NCBI GenBank assembly: GCA_963784885.1
Contig: CAWATA010000007.1
Location: 1-64,000, forward strand
Length of the DNA: 64,000 nt
Origin: RHKX01 sp963784885
Lineage (GTDB): Bacteria > Actinomycetota > Thermoleophilia > Solirubrobacterales > 70-9
Reading direction: 5' to 3'
Shown here: positions 50,446 to 58,919 of the stretch, one piece after another
How positions within the stretch are numbered: position 1 is the stretch's first letter
Layout: every line of letters starts with the position of its first letter
Notes under the pieces: generated by a model
Told to the model about the DNA's origin: nothing
Databases searched by the model: none
What the model saw: only the letters and a program-made list of their open reading frames with translations
Program-made: the position numbers and the translations under genes

Positions 50446-51312
50446 TCAGCGCGGGAAGGGGGGCGGTCCGCCGACCTGATAGCTGCCGAGGACGCGGACC
50501 GTCTCGGCGCGCTCGCGCAGCGCCTCGATGCCCTCGGCGACGACGCCGGTGTCGGCGCGACCGTCGAGGTCGAGGAAGAACAGATAGGTGCCGAGCCCGC
50601 TGCGGCGCGGCCGCGACTCGATCCGGGTCATGTTGATCTCACGCTCGGAGAGGGCCGAGAGCGCATCGACGAGCGCCCCGGGGTGGTCGACCCCGAGCTC
50701 GTCGAAGACCAGAGTCGTCCGCCACGGGCGGTCGTCGGGCCCGACCGGGACCTCGGCGTCAACGTCGGCGAGCCAGACGAAGCGGGTGACGTTGTCGCGG
50801 GCGTCCTCGACGTCCTCGCGGAGAACGTGCCCTCCGTAGGCCGCCGCCGCCGCGGCGGAGCCGAGCGCCGCCCACGGGCGGCCGGGCTCGCCGGTCACGA
50901 GCCGGACCGCCTCCGAGGTCGAGCTGACCGTCTCGATGGACGCGTCGCCGAGCTCGGAGCGGAGGAACCCGGCGCACTGGGCGGCGCCCTGGGGATGGGA
51001 GAGGACCCGTTCGACGTCGCCGAGCTCGATCGGTCCCGCGGCGATCAGCATCTGGTGGACCTGGTGGTCGTACTCGCCGACGATCCGGACCCGGTCGGTG
51101 TCGAAGGCGAGCGCGTCGAGCGTCTGCCGCACCGTCCCCTCGATCGAGTTCTCGAACGGGACGAGGGCGAGCTCCGCCTCGCCGCGCTCGACCGCCTCGA
51201 CGGCGGCGTGGATGGTCGCGGTCGGCAGCGGCTCGAACCCGGCGTCGCCGGCGGCCAGGCGCAGCGCCTCCTCCGAGAACGTCCCGGCCGGGCCGAGGTA
51301 GGCGACCTTCAT
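50446..51312 (-). CDS. pheA: Prephenate dehydratase
   Basis: 288 residues. Converts prephenate to phenylpyruvate in phenylalanine synthesis. MKVAYLGPAGTFSEEALRLA starts the catalytic domain, LALVPFENSIEGTVRQTLDA and the motif NVTRFVWL (Thr-Arg-Phe) complete it; the ACT domain for feedback by phenylalanine includes ALSEREINMTRIESRPRRSG. No chorismate mutase is fused. ATG overlaps the stop of the DUF4446 gene by 4 bp. Confidence 0.93.
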   Translation of the reverse strand: MKVAYLGPAGTFSEEALRLAAGDAGFEPLPTATIHAAVEAVERGEAELALVPFENSIEGTVRQTLDALAFDTDRVRIVGEYDHQVHQMLIAAGPIELGDVERVLSHPQGAAQCAGFLRSELGDASIETVSSTSEAVRLVTGEPGRPWAALGSAAAAAAYGGHVLREDVEDARDNVTRFVWLADVDAEVPVGPDDRPWRTTLVFDELGVDHPGALVDALSALSEREINMTRIESRPRRSGLGTYLFFLDLDGRADTGVVAEGIEALRERAETVRVLGSYQVGGPPPFPR

Positions 51313-51830
51313 TCCGCGCCGCCGGAGTCGCGGTCCGGCCCGCGGCGGGCCCGGTCCATCGCCGCGATCTCCTCGGGCGAGAGCTCGAGGGCGGAGCGGC
51401 CGCCGACGATCGGCTTCGCGTAGACGCGCGCCTGCTCGCGCTGGAGGATTGCCGAGATCACGACGCCGTTGCCGAGGTCGTCGAGCAGCGCGACCGTGCT
51501 CGACTGGCGCCCGCTGGTCTCGTTGAAGGCGTCGTAGCGGAGGACCGCGGTCTTGCTGACGGTCGCGTCGAGGCGCTGCTCGGCGGCCGCCATCCGCGCC
51601 GCGCTCCGCGCCGTCTCGGCGTGCAACGTGTCCTCCATCTCGTCGACGACGCGGGCGAGTCCGGCGGCGTGCTCGACGAGGTCGGTGCGGCCGTCACCGA
51701 GGACGAGCTTCTGGTCGGCGCGGAGGCGCCGGACCCGGAACATCAGGATCACGCAGAGCAGGAAGGCGAGGACCGCGACGCCGGCAGCGGCGAGCGCGAC
51801 GATTCCCTCGGTCGAGTCCAGGATCCGCAC
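51309..51830 (-). CDS. DUF4446 family membrane-anchored protein
   Basis: 173 residues with one N-terminal transmembrane helix (GIVALAAAGVAVLAFLLCVI) and a coiled-coil segment (ARVVDEMEDTLHAETARSAA). The DUF4446 signature is clear: VLRYDAFNETSGRQSSTVAL, LDDLGNGVVISAILQREQAR and VYAKPIVGGRSALELSPEEI. Unknown function, commonly near division or origin genes in Gram-positive bacteria. Coupled to pheA by overlap. Confidence 0.82.
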   Translation of the reverse strand: MRILDSTEGIVALAAAGVAVLAFLLCVILMFRVRRLRADQKLVLGDGRTDLVEHAAGLARVVDEMEDTLHAETARSAARMAAAEQRLDATVSKTAVLRYDAFNETSGRQSSTVALLDDLGNGVVISAILQREQARVYAKPIVGGRSALELSPEEIAAMDRARRGPDRDSGGAE

Positions 51831-51852
51831 GGCCTACAGGTTAGGCGCGCGG

Positions 51853-53016
51853 TCAGAAGGTGACCGTGTAGCTCGCCGCGTTGTTGTCGGCGACCTGCTC
51901 GCAGCCGACCGTCGCGACCTCGACGTCGATCGTGACGCTGTCGCCGGCCTTCGGCGCCGGGTCGAGCGGGATCTTCACCGTCTGCGTCTCGCCGGCGGCG
52001 ATCGCGTCGATCGTGCCCGACCCGTTGATGCCGTTGTCGGCGGTCACGTCGACGTTGATGTTGCTCTCGTCGGCGGTGCCCTGGTTCTGGACGGCCACCT
52101 CGATCTCGTTGTCGCCGCTGACCGCCGCGACCGTGCCGCCGTTGACCAGCGCGGTCCCGCTCGGCTGCAGCAGCGTGCTGCCGTCCACGAGGCCGAGGCC
52201 GTGGGTCTCGCCGTCGTTCTTGCAGGCCGTGTCGCTCGCCGTCGAGCCGCCGGAGCCGGTCGAGACACCCCCGAGTGCGGACGCCGTCACCGCCGGGTCG
52301 AGGTAGTTGGGGTCGTCGGGGAGGAACTGGCTGTCCGGCACGCCGTTGTCGACGGTCACGTCGTTGTCGACCAGCGCCTGCTCGATCTGATCCTGGGCGC
52401 GCGCGTAGAGGATGTCGCTCGCCGAGAAGACCTTCATCTGGGTGTAGATGGCGCGCCCCGCCTTGTCCGCCTCCTTGCCCCCGGCGCCGAGGCCGGGGAG
52501 CTGGGCGGCGATCCCCTCGAGCGCGTCGTGGCGGAGCTCGAAGGAGAGGACCACCTGTTCCTGGGCTCCCTTGATGTCGTCGGGGGCGTCGAGGCCCTCG
52601 GCGCGGTCGAGGAGCGCCTGCGAGGTTCCCTTGTCGCCGTTCACCTCGCCCTCGAAGCCGATGTCGCCCGTCGAGCCCTGGTCCTTGCCCTCGAGGCGGT
52701 CGAAGAAGTTCGTGCTGAGCTGCTCGGTCTCGGCGGTGATCGAGCTCAGATCGCTGACGTAGTTCTGGTAGGAGCGGTCCTTGCGAGCGTCGAGGCAGCC
52801 GCGGAAGGCGATGACGATCAGGATCAGGATGACGATGGCGCCGAGCAGGAGGCCGGCCTGGCGGGCGCGGGCCTGCCCCTTCGTCGCCGGGGGGCCACCG
52901 TGCGGGCCGTGGCCGCCGATTCCGGCGGACGCCGGAGCGCGACCTGCTCTCGCCGGCTCGCGTGGTTCCCCGCCGGTTGGCGGCTCGTGTGGGTCGTCCT
53001 CGTCGAAGAAGTCCAC
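51853..53016 (-). CDS. Membrane-anchored protein with C-terminal CARDB-like domain
   Basis: 387 residues. A Pro/Gly-rich cytoplasmic lead, one transmembrane helix (AGLLLGAIVILILIVIAFRG), a long helical exported region (SSITAETEQLSTNFFDRLEG) and a C-terminal beta-sandwich resembling CARDB: NEIEVAVQNQGTADESNINV with IAAGETQTVKIPLDPAPKAG. Divergent from the kinase at 53150 by 133 bp. I infer an envelope protein, possibly a target or partner of the nearby kinases. Confidence 0.65.
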   Translation of the reverse strand: MDFFDEDDPHEPPTGGEPREPARAGRAPASAGIGGHGPHGGPPATKGQARARQAGLLLGAIVILILIVIAFRGCLDARKDRSYQNYVSDLSSITAETEQLSTNFFDRLEGKDQGSTGDIGFEGEVNGDKGTSQALLDRAEGLDAPDDIKGAQEQVVLSFELRHDALEGIAAQLPGLGAGGKEADKAGRAIYTQMKVFSASDILYARAQDQIEQALVDNDVTVDNGVPDSQFLPDDPNYLDPAVTASALGGVSTGSGGSTASDTACKNDGETHGLGLVDGSTLLQPSGTALVNGGTVAAVSGDNEIEVAVQNQGTADESNINVDVTADNGINGSGTIDAIAAGETQTVKIPLDPAPKAGDSVTIDVEVATVGCEQVADNNAASYTVTF

Positions 53017-53149
53017 GGCTTACGGGCCTTTCGCCATCATCAGTATTACGCCTGCTTCGGGCGGGACGGCGACCCGGGCGCGATGGTGCAACTCCGAGCG
53101 TCGCCGGGGCGGCCGCAGGAGCCTCCTCCCGCGCGGCGAATCGGTCGCC

Positions 53150-54883
53150 GTGGTCGAAGGCGAGCGCGTACTCAGCAGGTTCACGATCGGCGAGAAGATC
53201 GGCGGCGGCGGGCATGGCACCGTCCATCGCGCCTGGGACGAGCGCCTCTGCCGTTGGGTCGCCGTCAAGTCGGTCGAGGGTCAGAACGCGGAGCGGGTGA
53301 TGCGGGAGGCACACGCCGCCGCGCGCCTCAACCACCCGGGCATCGTGACGCTGTACGAGCTCGGCAGCCACCAGGGCACCGCCTATCTGGTCAGCGAGCT
53401 CGTCGAGGGGCCGAACCTCCGCGAGCTGGCCGCCGCCGAGGCGCTCAGCGACCGCGACCTCGCCGACATCGGCGCCGAGCTCTGCGCGGCGCTCGAGCAC
53501 GCCCACGAAGCCGGCGTCGTCCACCGCGACATCAAGCCCGACAACGTCCTCGTCCGGCCGGTCCGCTCGCGCAGCGTCAAGGGCCGGCTCGCCCAGCGGG
53601 CGCTGCTCGCCGACTTCGGGATCGCTTCGCTCGATGACGCACCAACCCTGACGGCGACCGGCCAGGTCGTCGGGACGCTCGCCTACATGTCGCCGGAGCA
53701 GGCGGCGGGGTCCGAGGCCGGACCGGCATCGGACGTCTACTCCCTCGGCCTCTCCCTGTACGAGCTCTGGGCCGGGTTCAACCCGGTCGCCAAGCTCAGC
53801 CCCGCGGCGACCGCACGGGCGATCGGCGAACCGGTCGAGAGCCTCGGAGTGGCGCGGCCGGAGCTGCCGCCGGCGCTCTGCGCCGCGATCGACGCCTGCC
53901 TCGATGCCGATCCCGACGACCGACCGGCGCTCGCCGACCTCCGCGAGGCTCTGCTCGAGGTCCGCGGCGCTCTGCACCCCGACCGCGCGGTTCCGATCCC
54001 CGCCGAGTCGCTCGGCGCCGCGACGCTCCCCCCGGGCGTTCCCGCCCGCCCGCTCGCGGTCCTCCTCGCCGCCGGCGCTGTCGCCCTGCTCGGATCGCTC
54101 GCCGGCCTCCCCGGGCTGGCGATCGTCGCGGCCGTGCTTCTCGCCCCCGCCGCGCTCGCGCTCAACCGGGTGCGGGACTGGTTCGTGCCCATGATCGCGC
54201 CGGTACTCGGGCTGATCGGCGCCGCCCCCGCCTTCCTCGCCGTTGCGGCACGGCGCGAGCGGACCGCCGAGCGCGCTGCGCTCGCCGGCCTCGCATGGGC
54301 CTGGACCGGGATCGCAGGCGGCCTGCTCGGCCGCGCCCTCGGCGTCCCGATCGGCGGCGATGCCGCCGGATGGGCCGGGTCGGGGCCGACCGCGATCGAT
54401 GCGCTCGTCTCGCCGCTGCTGACTCCGACCGCGATCGCCATCGGGCTGACCTGGGTCGGCGGAGCGATCCTGCTCGGCCTGCTCCTCGACGTCGCCTCGC
54501 CCGCCGGTGCGGCGGTCGGCGGGCTGATCTGGGCCGGCGCGATCGCCGCGCTCCTCGGCGCCGCCGGCGACGGAGCCGCTCCGACCTTCCTGCTCGCCCC
54601 GGCACTGATCGCGGGCGTCGCCTGGGCGATCTGGGACCGGGCCGGCCGGCCGGAGCTGCGCCCGAGCGCGCATCGCCCCGCCACCCCGCGAACCGCACGG
54701 GAACCTGGCTTTGCGAAGCCGATGCCGCCAAGGCGCCCCGATCCCGAGGGCCGGATCGTTCGCAGCCCCCGCAGTTCCGCCGCCCGGCCACCCGCCGACG
54801 AGCGCATCCGCGCACAGCGCACGGCGAGAAGGCACGTGCGAGCCGCCCTCCACGGCGTGGGTTCGCAGGCCGGGTTGCCGTAG
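53150..54883 (+). CDS. Serine/threonine protein kinase with C-terminal multi-pass membrane domain
   Basis: 577 residues from a GTG at 53150. Kinase core: glycine loop IGEKIGGGGHGTVHRAWDER, VAVK lysine, catalytic VVHRDIKPDNVLV, LLADFGIASLD, and MSPEQAAGSEAGPASDVYSL. From about residue 300 there are roughly eight hydrophobic helices (LAVLLAAGAVALLGSLAGLP, IAIGLTWVGGAILLGLLLDV) and a basic tail. No PASTA domain. An unusual polytopic kinase beside the fha and pstP genes; it could sense membrane state. The start lacks a clear ribosome-binding site. Confidence 0.8.
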   Translation: MVEGERVLSRFTIGEKIGGGGHGTVHRAWDERLCRWVAVKSVEGQNAERVMREAHAAARLNHPGIVTLYELGSHQGTAYLVSELVEGPNLRELAAAEALSDRDLADIGAELCAALEHAHEAGVVHRDIKPDNVLVRPVRSRSVKGRLAQRALLADFGIASLDDAPTLTATGQVVGTLAYMSPEQAAGSEAGPASDVYSLGLSLYELWAGFNPVAKLSPAATARAIGEPVESLGVARPELPPALCAAIDACLDADPDDRPALADLREALLEVRGALHPDRAVPIPAESLGAATLPPGVPARPLAVLLAAGAVALLGSLAGLPGLAIVAAVLLAPAALALNRVRDWFVPMIAPVLGLIGAAPAFLAVAARRERTAERAALAGLAWAWTGIAGGLLGRALGVPIGGDAAGWAGSGPTAIDALVSPLLTPTAIAIGLTWVGGAILLGLLLDVASPAGAAVGGLIWAGAIAALLGAAGDGAAPTFLLAPALIAGVAWAIWDRAGRPELRPSAHRPATPRTAREPGFAKPMPPRRPDPEGRIVRSPRSSAARPPADERIRAQRTARRHVRAALHGVGSQAGLP

Positions 54884-54943
54884 CATTCAGGCCTCGATTC
54901 GAGGCCCGGCGGGTGCGGCCGAGGCCGGCGAACGGATAGTGCC

Positions 54944-55714
54944 ATGAGCGTTCTACGCAATCTCGAAGCGAGGATCGAGGGCCTCGTCGAAGGCGTCTTC
55001 AGTCGTGCCTTCAGCTCCCAGGTCCAGCCTGTGGAGATCGCCCGCAAGCTCGCGAAGGAGATGGACTCGCACAAGACCGCGTCCGTGTCGCAGACCTACG
55101 CGCCCAACAGCTACACGGTCTGGCTCTCGCCGGACGACCACGAGCGCCTCGAGGGCTACACCCGCTCGCTCTCCCAGGAGCTGTCCGCCTACCTGCTCGA
55201 GCACGCCCGCCGCCAGGACTACGCGTTGCTGACCCGCCCCGAGGTGAAGATCGAGGTCGACGAGCGCCTCCGCCTCGGTGAGTTCGGGATCCAGCCGCGG
55301 CTCGTGAAGCCGCCGGTCCGGAAGGGGGACACCGGTGAGCAGGGGCAGGAGGGTCACACGATGGTCTACGCGGCGCCGGCGAAGCAGAAGGAGCCGCGCG
55401 GGGCTCGCCGCCCCGCCGCGCCGCTGACGCAGACCAAGGCGATCGTCTCGTTCCACGACCGCCGTTACGTCCTCGACGGCCCGACGGCGGCGCTCGGCCG
55501 GTCGCGCGAGTGCGACTGCGTAGTCGACGACCAGAACGTGTCGCGGCGCCATGCCGAGCTGCGACGCAACAGCTCCGGCGACTGGCAGATCGTCGACCTC
55601 GGCTCGACCAACGGGGTCAAGGTCAACGGGCGGCGCGTCGACACCTCGCGCCTCGCGCCCGGCGACGAGGTCTCCCTCGGCACGATCACGTTCATCTTCG
55701 ACATCGAGCAGTGA
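54944..55714 (+). CDS. fhaA: FhaA-like protein (DUF3662 and FHA domains)
   Basis: 256 residues. The N-terminal DUF3662 domain begins MSVLRNLEARIEGLVEGVFS and includes QVQPVEIARKLAKEMDSHKT; a linker of about 40 residues leads to a C-terminal FHA domain (GRSRECDCVVDDQNVSRRHA, IVDLGSTNGVKVNGRRVDTS). FHA domains bind phosphothreonine, so FhaA should dock on phosphorylated kinases or MviN-like proteins in the elongation complex. First gene of the fhaA-to-ddl run. Confidence 0.92.
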   Translation: MSVLRNLEARIEGLVEGVFSRAFSSQVQPVEIARKLAKEMDSHKTASVSQTYAPNSYTVWLSPDDHERLEGYTRSLSQELSAYLLEHARRQDYALLTRPEVKIEVDERLRLGEFGIQPRLVKPPVRKGDTGEQGQEGHTMVYAAPAKQKEPRGARRPAAPLTQTKAIVSFHDRRYVLDGPTAALGRSRECDCVVDDQNVSRRHAELRRNSSGDWQIVDLGSTNGVKVNGRRVDTSRLAPGDEVSLGTITFIFDIEQ

Positions 55715-55765
55715 GCTTGGCCGGCCCGCTCGGAACCGCCAGCCCCAGCCGTGGAGCAGTGAGCG

Positions 55766-56257
55766 ATGGACGCTGATCCCGCAGCGGTGGCGCTGAAGTT
55801 CGCCTTCCTCGGCGTCCTCTACCTGTTCCTGCTCGTGATCGCGCGCAGCGCCCTCAAGGACCTGCGGGGGAGCCGCGCTGTGGCCGGCGGCGAGGAGGGG
55901 ACCGGGATGCACGCCGTCGCCGGCGGCCGGGTGGCGGCGACCGACGCGACGCTGGTCGCCGTCCAGGGCGGCGGCCTGACGCCGGGCGAGCGGATCGACC
56001 TGTTCGGCGGCGTCACCATCGGCCGCGCCGAGGAGGCGGACGTGCGGATCACGGATCGCTTCGCCTCCGGGATCCACTGCCGGGTCCACACCCGCGGCAA
56101 CGTCTATTACGTCGAGGACATGGACTCGACCAACGGGACCTACCTGAATGGGGGCGAGCTGCGCGGAGAGGCGACGCTCGCGGACATGGACGAGATCCAG
56201 ATCGGCGACACCATCCTGCGCTTCGAGCTCGTGCTCGACGAGGAGGGGCTGAGCTGA
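55766..56257 (+). CDS. fhaB: FhaB/FipA-like FHA-domain membrane protein
   Basis: 163 residues with an N-terminal transmembrane helix (LKFAFLGVLYLFLLVIARSA) and one FHA domain (GGVTIGRAEEADVRITDRFA, SGIHCRVHTRGNVYYVEDMD, STNGTYLNG). The mycobacterial counterpart interacts with kinase targets at the septum. Overlaps the pstP start by 1 bp. Confidence 0.9.
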   Translation: MDADPAAVALKFAFLGVLYLFLLVIARSALKDLRGSRAVAGGEEGTGMHAVAGGRVAATDATLVAVQGGGLTPGERIDLFGGVTIGRAEEADVRITDRFASGIHCRVHTRGNVYYVEDMDSTNGTYLNGGELRGEATLADMDEIQIGDTILRFELVLDEEGLS

Positions 56258-57606
56258 TGCTGCGGATCGCCGAGGCAGTCCAGCTCTCCGACACCGGCCG
56301 CCAGCGCGAGGCCAACGAGGACTCCTACTTCTCGCGGGCGCCGCTGTTCGCGGTCGCCGACGGGATGGGCGGGGCGCAGGCGGGCGAGGTCGCCTCGCGG
56401 ATGGCGGTCGAGGCCTTCGAGCGGGTCGACGAGGACTCCGCCGCCCCCGAGGAACTGCTGCGCCGCACCGCCCAGGAGGCCAACCGCGAGATCTTCGAAC
56501 TCGCCCAGGGCGACTCGTCCCGCTCCGGCATGGGGACGACGCTGACGGCCGCGCTCCTGCACGGCGACGAGATCAGCTTCGGACACGTCGGCGACAGCCG
56601 TGCCTACGTCTTCCGCGAGGGCAAGCTCAAGCAGATCACCAACGATCACTCGCTGGTCGAGGAGCTGCGGCGCCAGGGCAAGCTGACCCGCGACCAGGCG
56701 GCCGAGCACCCGCAGCGCTCCGTGATCACCCGCGCACTCGGCCCGGAGCCGGCCGTCGACGTCGACACGATGACCTTCAGCGCCCGCGCCGGCGACGTCT
56801 TCCTGCTCTGCTCGGACGGCCTGACGACGATGCTCGACGACGAGGACGTGGCGGCGATCCTCGCCCGCGAGGACGAGCTGCCGATGGCCGGCCGGCGGCT
56901 GGTCCGGGCGGCCAACGATCGCGGTGGCCGCGACAACATCACCGTCGTCCTGTTCCGGCTCGAGACCGCCGACGAGGGCGCCGGGGCCGAGGGGGAGACG
57001 CTGGTCGGCCCGAGTGCCGCCGCAGCGGGCCTCAGCGCCGAGGCCGTCCGCGCCGGCGCCGCCTCGACGGGGGGCGCCGCCGCGCCGGCCCGAGAGGCGC
57101 CGCCGGAGCGCCCGCCGCCGCCGCGCCGTCCGCGCCGCCCGGGGGCCGTCTCGCCCGCGCCGAAGCGGAAGTGGCCACGGCGGGTCGCGAAGGGCGCCGC
57201 GGCCGTCGTCGTGATCGCCGCACTCGCGTTCGCCGCCGTCCTCGGCGCCCGGCAGGTCTGGTTCGTCGGCACCGACGACTCCGAGCAACTCGCGCTCTAT
57301 CGCGGCCTGCCCTACGACCTGCCGCTCGGAATCGAGCTCTATTCCGAGCAGGGGGCGACCGACGTGCCGTTGCAGGCGCTGCCGGAGGCACGCCGCGAGG
57401 TCGCGACGAACCACGAGCTTCGCTCCGAGGACGACGCCCGCTCGCTGCTCGAGGATCTCGAGAACGCCGCCGTGACGGCCCCGGCCGGAGGCACCGGCGG
57501 CGGCAATGGCCGGGCGGGCGGCACCGGCAACGGCGGCGGCAACGGGTCGAGTGGTGGCGGGGGCGCGTCCGGGGGCGGCGGCCCGTCGGGCGGAGGCAAC
57601 GGTTGA
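56257..57606 (+). CDS. pstP: PP2C-type serine/threonine phosphatase PstP
   Basis: 449 residues. PP2C metal and catalytic motifs: SDTGRQREANEDSYF, FAVADGMGGAQAGEVASRMA, GMGTTLTAALLHGDEISFGH with VGDSRAYVFREG, LLCSDGLTTMLDDED and NDRGGRDNITVVLF. Then a Pro/Arg-rich linker, a transmembrane helix (AAAVVVIAALAFAAVLGARQ) and an exported tail rich in Gly, Ser and Asn at the end. Removes phosphates placed by the PknB-type kinases. Followed by rodA with a TTGA overlap. Confidence 0.93.
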   Translation: MLRIAEAVQLSDTGRQREANEDSYFSRAPLFAVADGMGGAQAGEVASRMAVEAFERVDEDSAAPEELLRRTAQEANREIFELAQGDSSRSGMGTTLTAALLHGDEISFGHVGDSRAYVFREGKLKQITNDHSLVEELRRQGKLTRDQAAEHPQRSVITRALGPEPAVDVDTMTFSARAGDVFLLCSDGLTTMLDDEDVAAILAREDELPMAGRRLVRAANDRGGRDNITVVLFRLETADEGAGAEGETLVGPSAAAAGLSAEAVRAGAASTGGAAAPAREAPPERPPPPRRPRRPGAVSPAPKRKWPRRVAKGAAAVVVIAALAFAAVLGARQVWFVGTDDSEQLALYRGLPYDLPLGIELYSEQGATDVPLQALPEARREVATNHELRSEDDARSLLEDLENAAVTAPAGGTGGGNGRAGGTGNGGGNGSSGGGGASGGGGPSGGGNG

Positions 57607-58919
57607 GCGCTCGCAACCGCGAGCTGCTCGGGCTGATTCCGGTCGCCGGCCTGCTGATCGCCGGCTTCGCCGCCGTGTTCAGCGTCCGCAGCGCCGACCT
57701 CGACAACACCAGCCTGATCTTCGGCGCCTACTTCTTCGCGATCTGCCTCGCCGCGCACGTCTTCCTGCGCTTCCGGCTGCCGAACGCCGATCCCTATCTG
57801 TTCCCGCTCGTCGCCCTGCTCGCCGCGATCGGGCTGGTGATGCTCTACCGGATCGACGCCGACCTGGCCCGCGACCAGGCGAACTGGTTCGTCGTCGGCC
57901 TCGCCCTGTTCGTGCTGACGATCACGTTCCTCAAGGACTACCACGTGCTCGAGCGTTACCGGTACGTGATCGTAGTCGCCGGGCTGCTCCTGCTCCTGCT
58001 GCCGCGGATGCCGTTGATCGGCTCGCAGGTCAACGGCGCTTACCTCGGGATCAAGCTCGGCCCGCTCGCCTTCCAGCCGGCCGAGTTCGGCAAGCTGGCG
58101 ATCGTCGTCTTCCTCGCCAGCTACCTGCGCGAGCACCGCGAGGTCCTCGTCGTCGGAGCCAAGCGGGTCGCCGGGATCACCTTCCCGCCGCTGAAGCACC
58201 TCGGCCCGATGCTCGTCGTCTGGGGGGCGGCGATGGTGATGCTCGTCTTCATCCGCGACCTCGGCAGCTCGCTGATGTTCTTCGGGGCCTTCCTGGCGCT
58301 GATCTACACCGCGACGAACCGGATCTCGTTCGTGATCATCGGCCTCGCGATGTTCGGGGTCGGCGCCTGGTTCTTCGCGACCACCGTCGGCCACGTCGGC
58401 GACCGGATCGACACCTGGCTCGATCCTTACGCGGACGCGAACGGCACCGGCTACCAGGTGCTCCAATCGATGTTCGCCCAGGCCGACGGCGGCCTCTTCG
58501 GCAAGGGGCTCGGCGAGTCGCTGCTGTGGGCGCCGGGCGCGAAGGAGACCGTCGAGAACACGCTGATACCCCAGGTCCAGACCGACTTCATCTATGCGCT
58601 GATCGTCAACGAGCTCGGCCTCTTCGGCGGCTGCGGGGTGATCACGATCTACGCCCTGATCGCCGCCCGCGGCTTCAAGATCGCCTCGCTCGCGCGTGAC
58701 GGGTTCTCGAAGCTCCTCGCCGCCGGCCTCACGGCGGTGTTCGCGCTGCAGGCCTTCGTGATCATCGGCGGCGTCATCCGGGTGATCCCCCTGACCGGGG
58801 TCACCCTGCCGCTGATCAGCTACGGCGGCAGCTCGGTGATCGCGAACATGGTCCTCGTCGCGCTGCTGCTTCTGATCTCCGATCGGGCTCGCCGGCCGGA
58901 ACCGGGAGAGCCGCTGTGA
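57603..58919 (+). CDS. rodA: SEDS-family peptidoglycan glycosyltransferase RodA/FtsW
   Basis: 438 residues from a TTG that overlaps the pstP stop. About ten to eleven transmembrane helices, with the SEDS blocks GPLAFQPAEFGKLAIVVFLA, FIRDLGSSLMFFGAFLALIY, QADGGLFGKGLGESLLWAPG and VTLPLISYGGSSVIANMVLV. Polymerises lipid II with its class B PBP partner encoded next. The N-terminal helices are longer than in E. coli RodA, as in actinobacterial members. Confidence 0.92.
   Translation: MSARNRELLGLIPVAGLLIAGFAAVFSVRSADLDNTSLIFGAYFFAICLAAHVFLRFRLPNADPYLFPLVALLAAIGLVMLYRIDADLARDQANWFVVGLALFVLTITFLKDYHVLERYRYVIVVAGLLLLLLPRMPLIGSQVNGAYLGIKLGPLAFQPAEFGKLAIVVFLASYLREHREVLVVGAKRVAGITFPPLKHLGPMLVVWGAAMVMLVFIRDLGSSLMFFGAFLALIYTATNRISFVIIGLAMFGVGAWFFATTVGHVGDRIDTWLDPYADANGTGYQVLQSMFAQADGGLFGKGLGESLLWAPGAKETVENTLIPQVQTDFIYALIVNELGLFGGCGVITIYALIAARGFKIASLARDGFSKLLAAGLTAVFALQAFVIIGGVIRVIPLTGVTLPLISYGGSSVIANMVLVALLLLISDRARRPEPGEPL

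Noticed and set aside
51749..54886. Open frame of about 1045 codons on the minus strand across two divergent genes
   Set aside because: It is the complement frame of the kinase gene and another frame of the membrane-protein gene; composition is Arg/Gly/Ala repeats without motifs.
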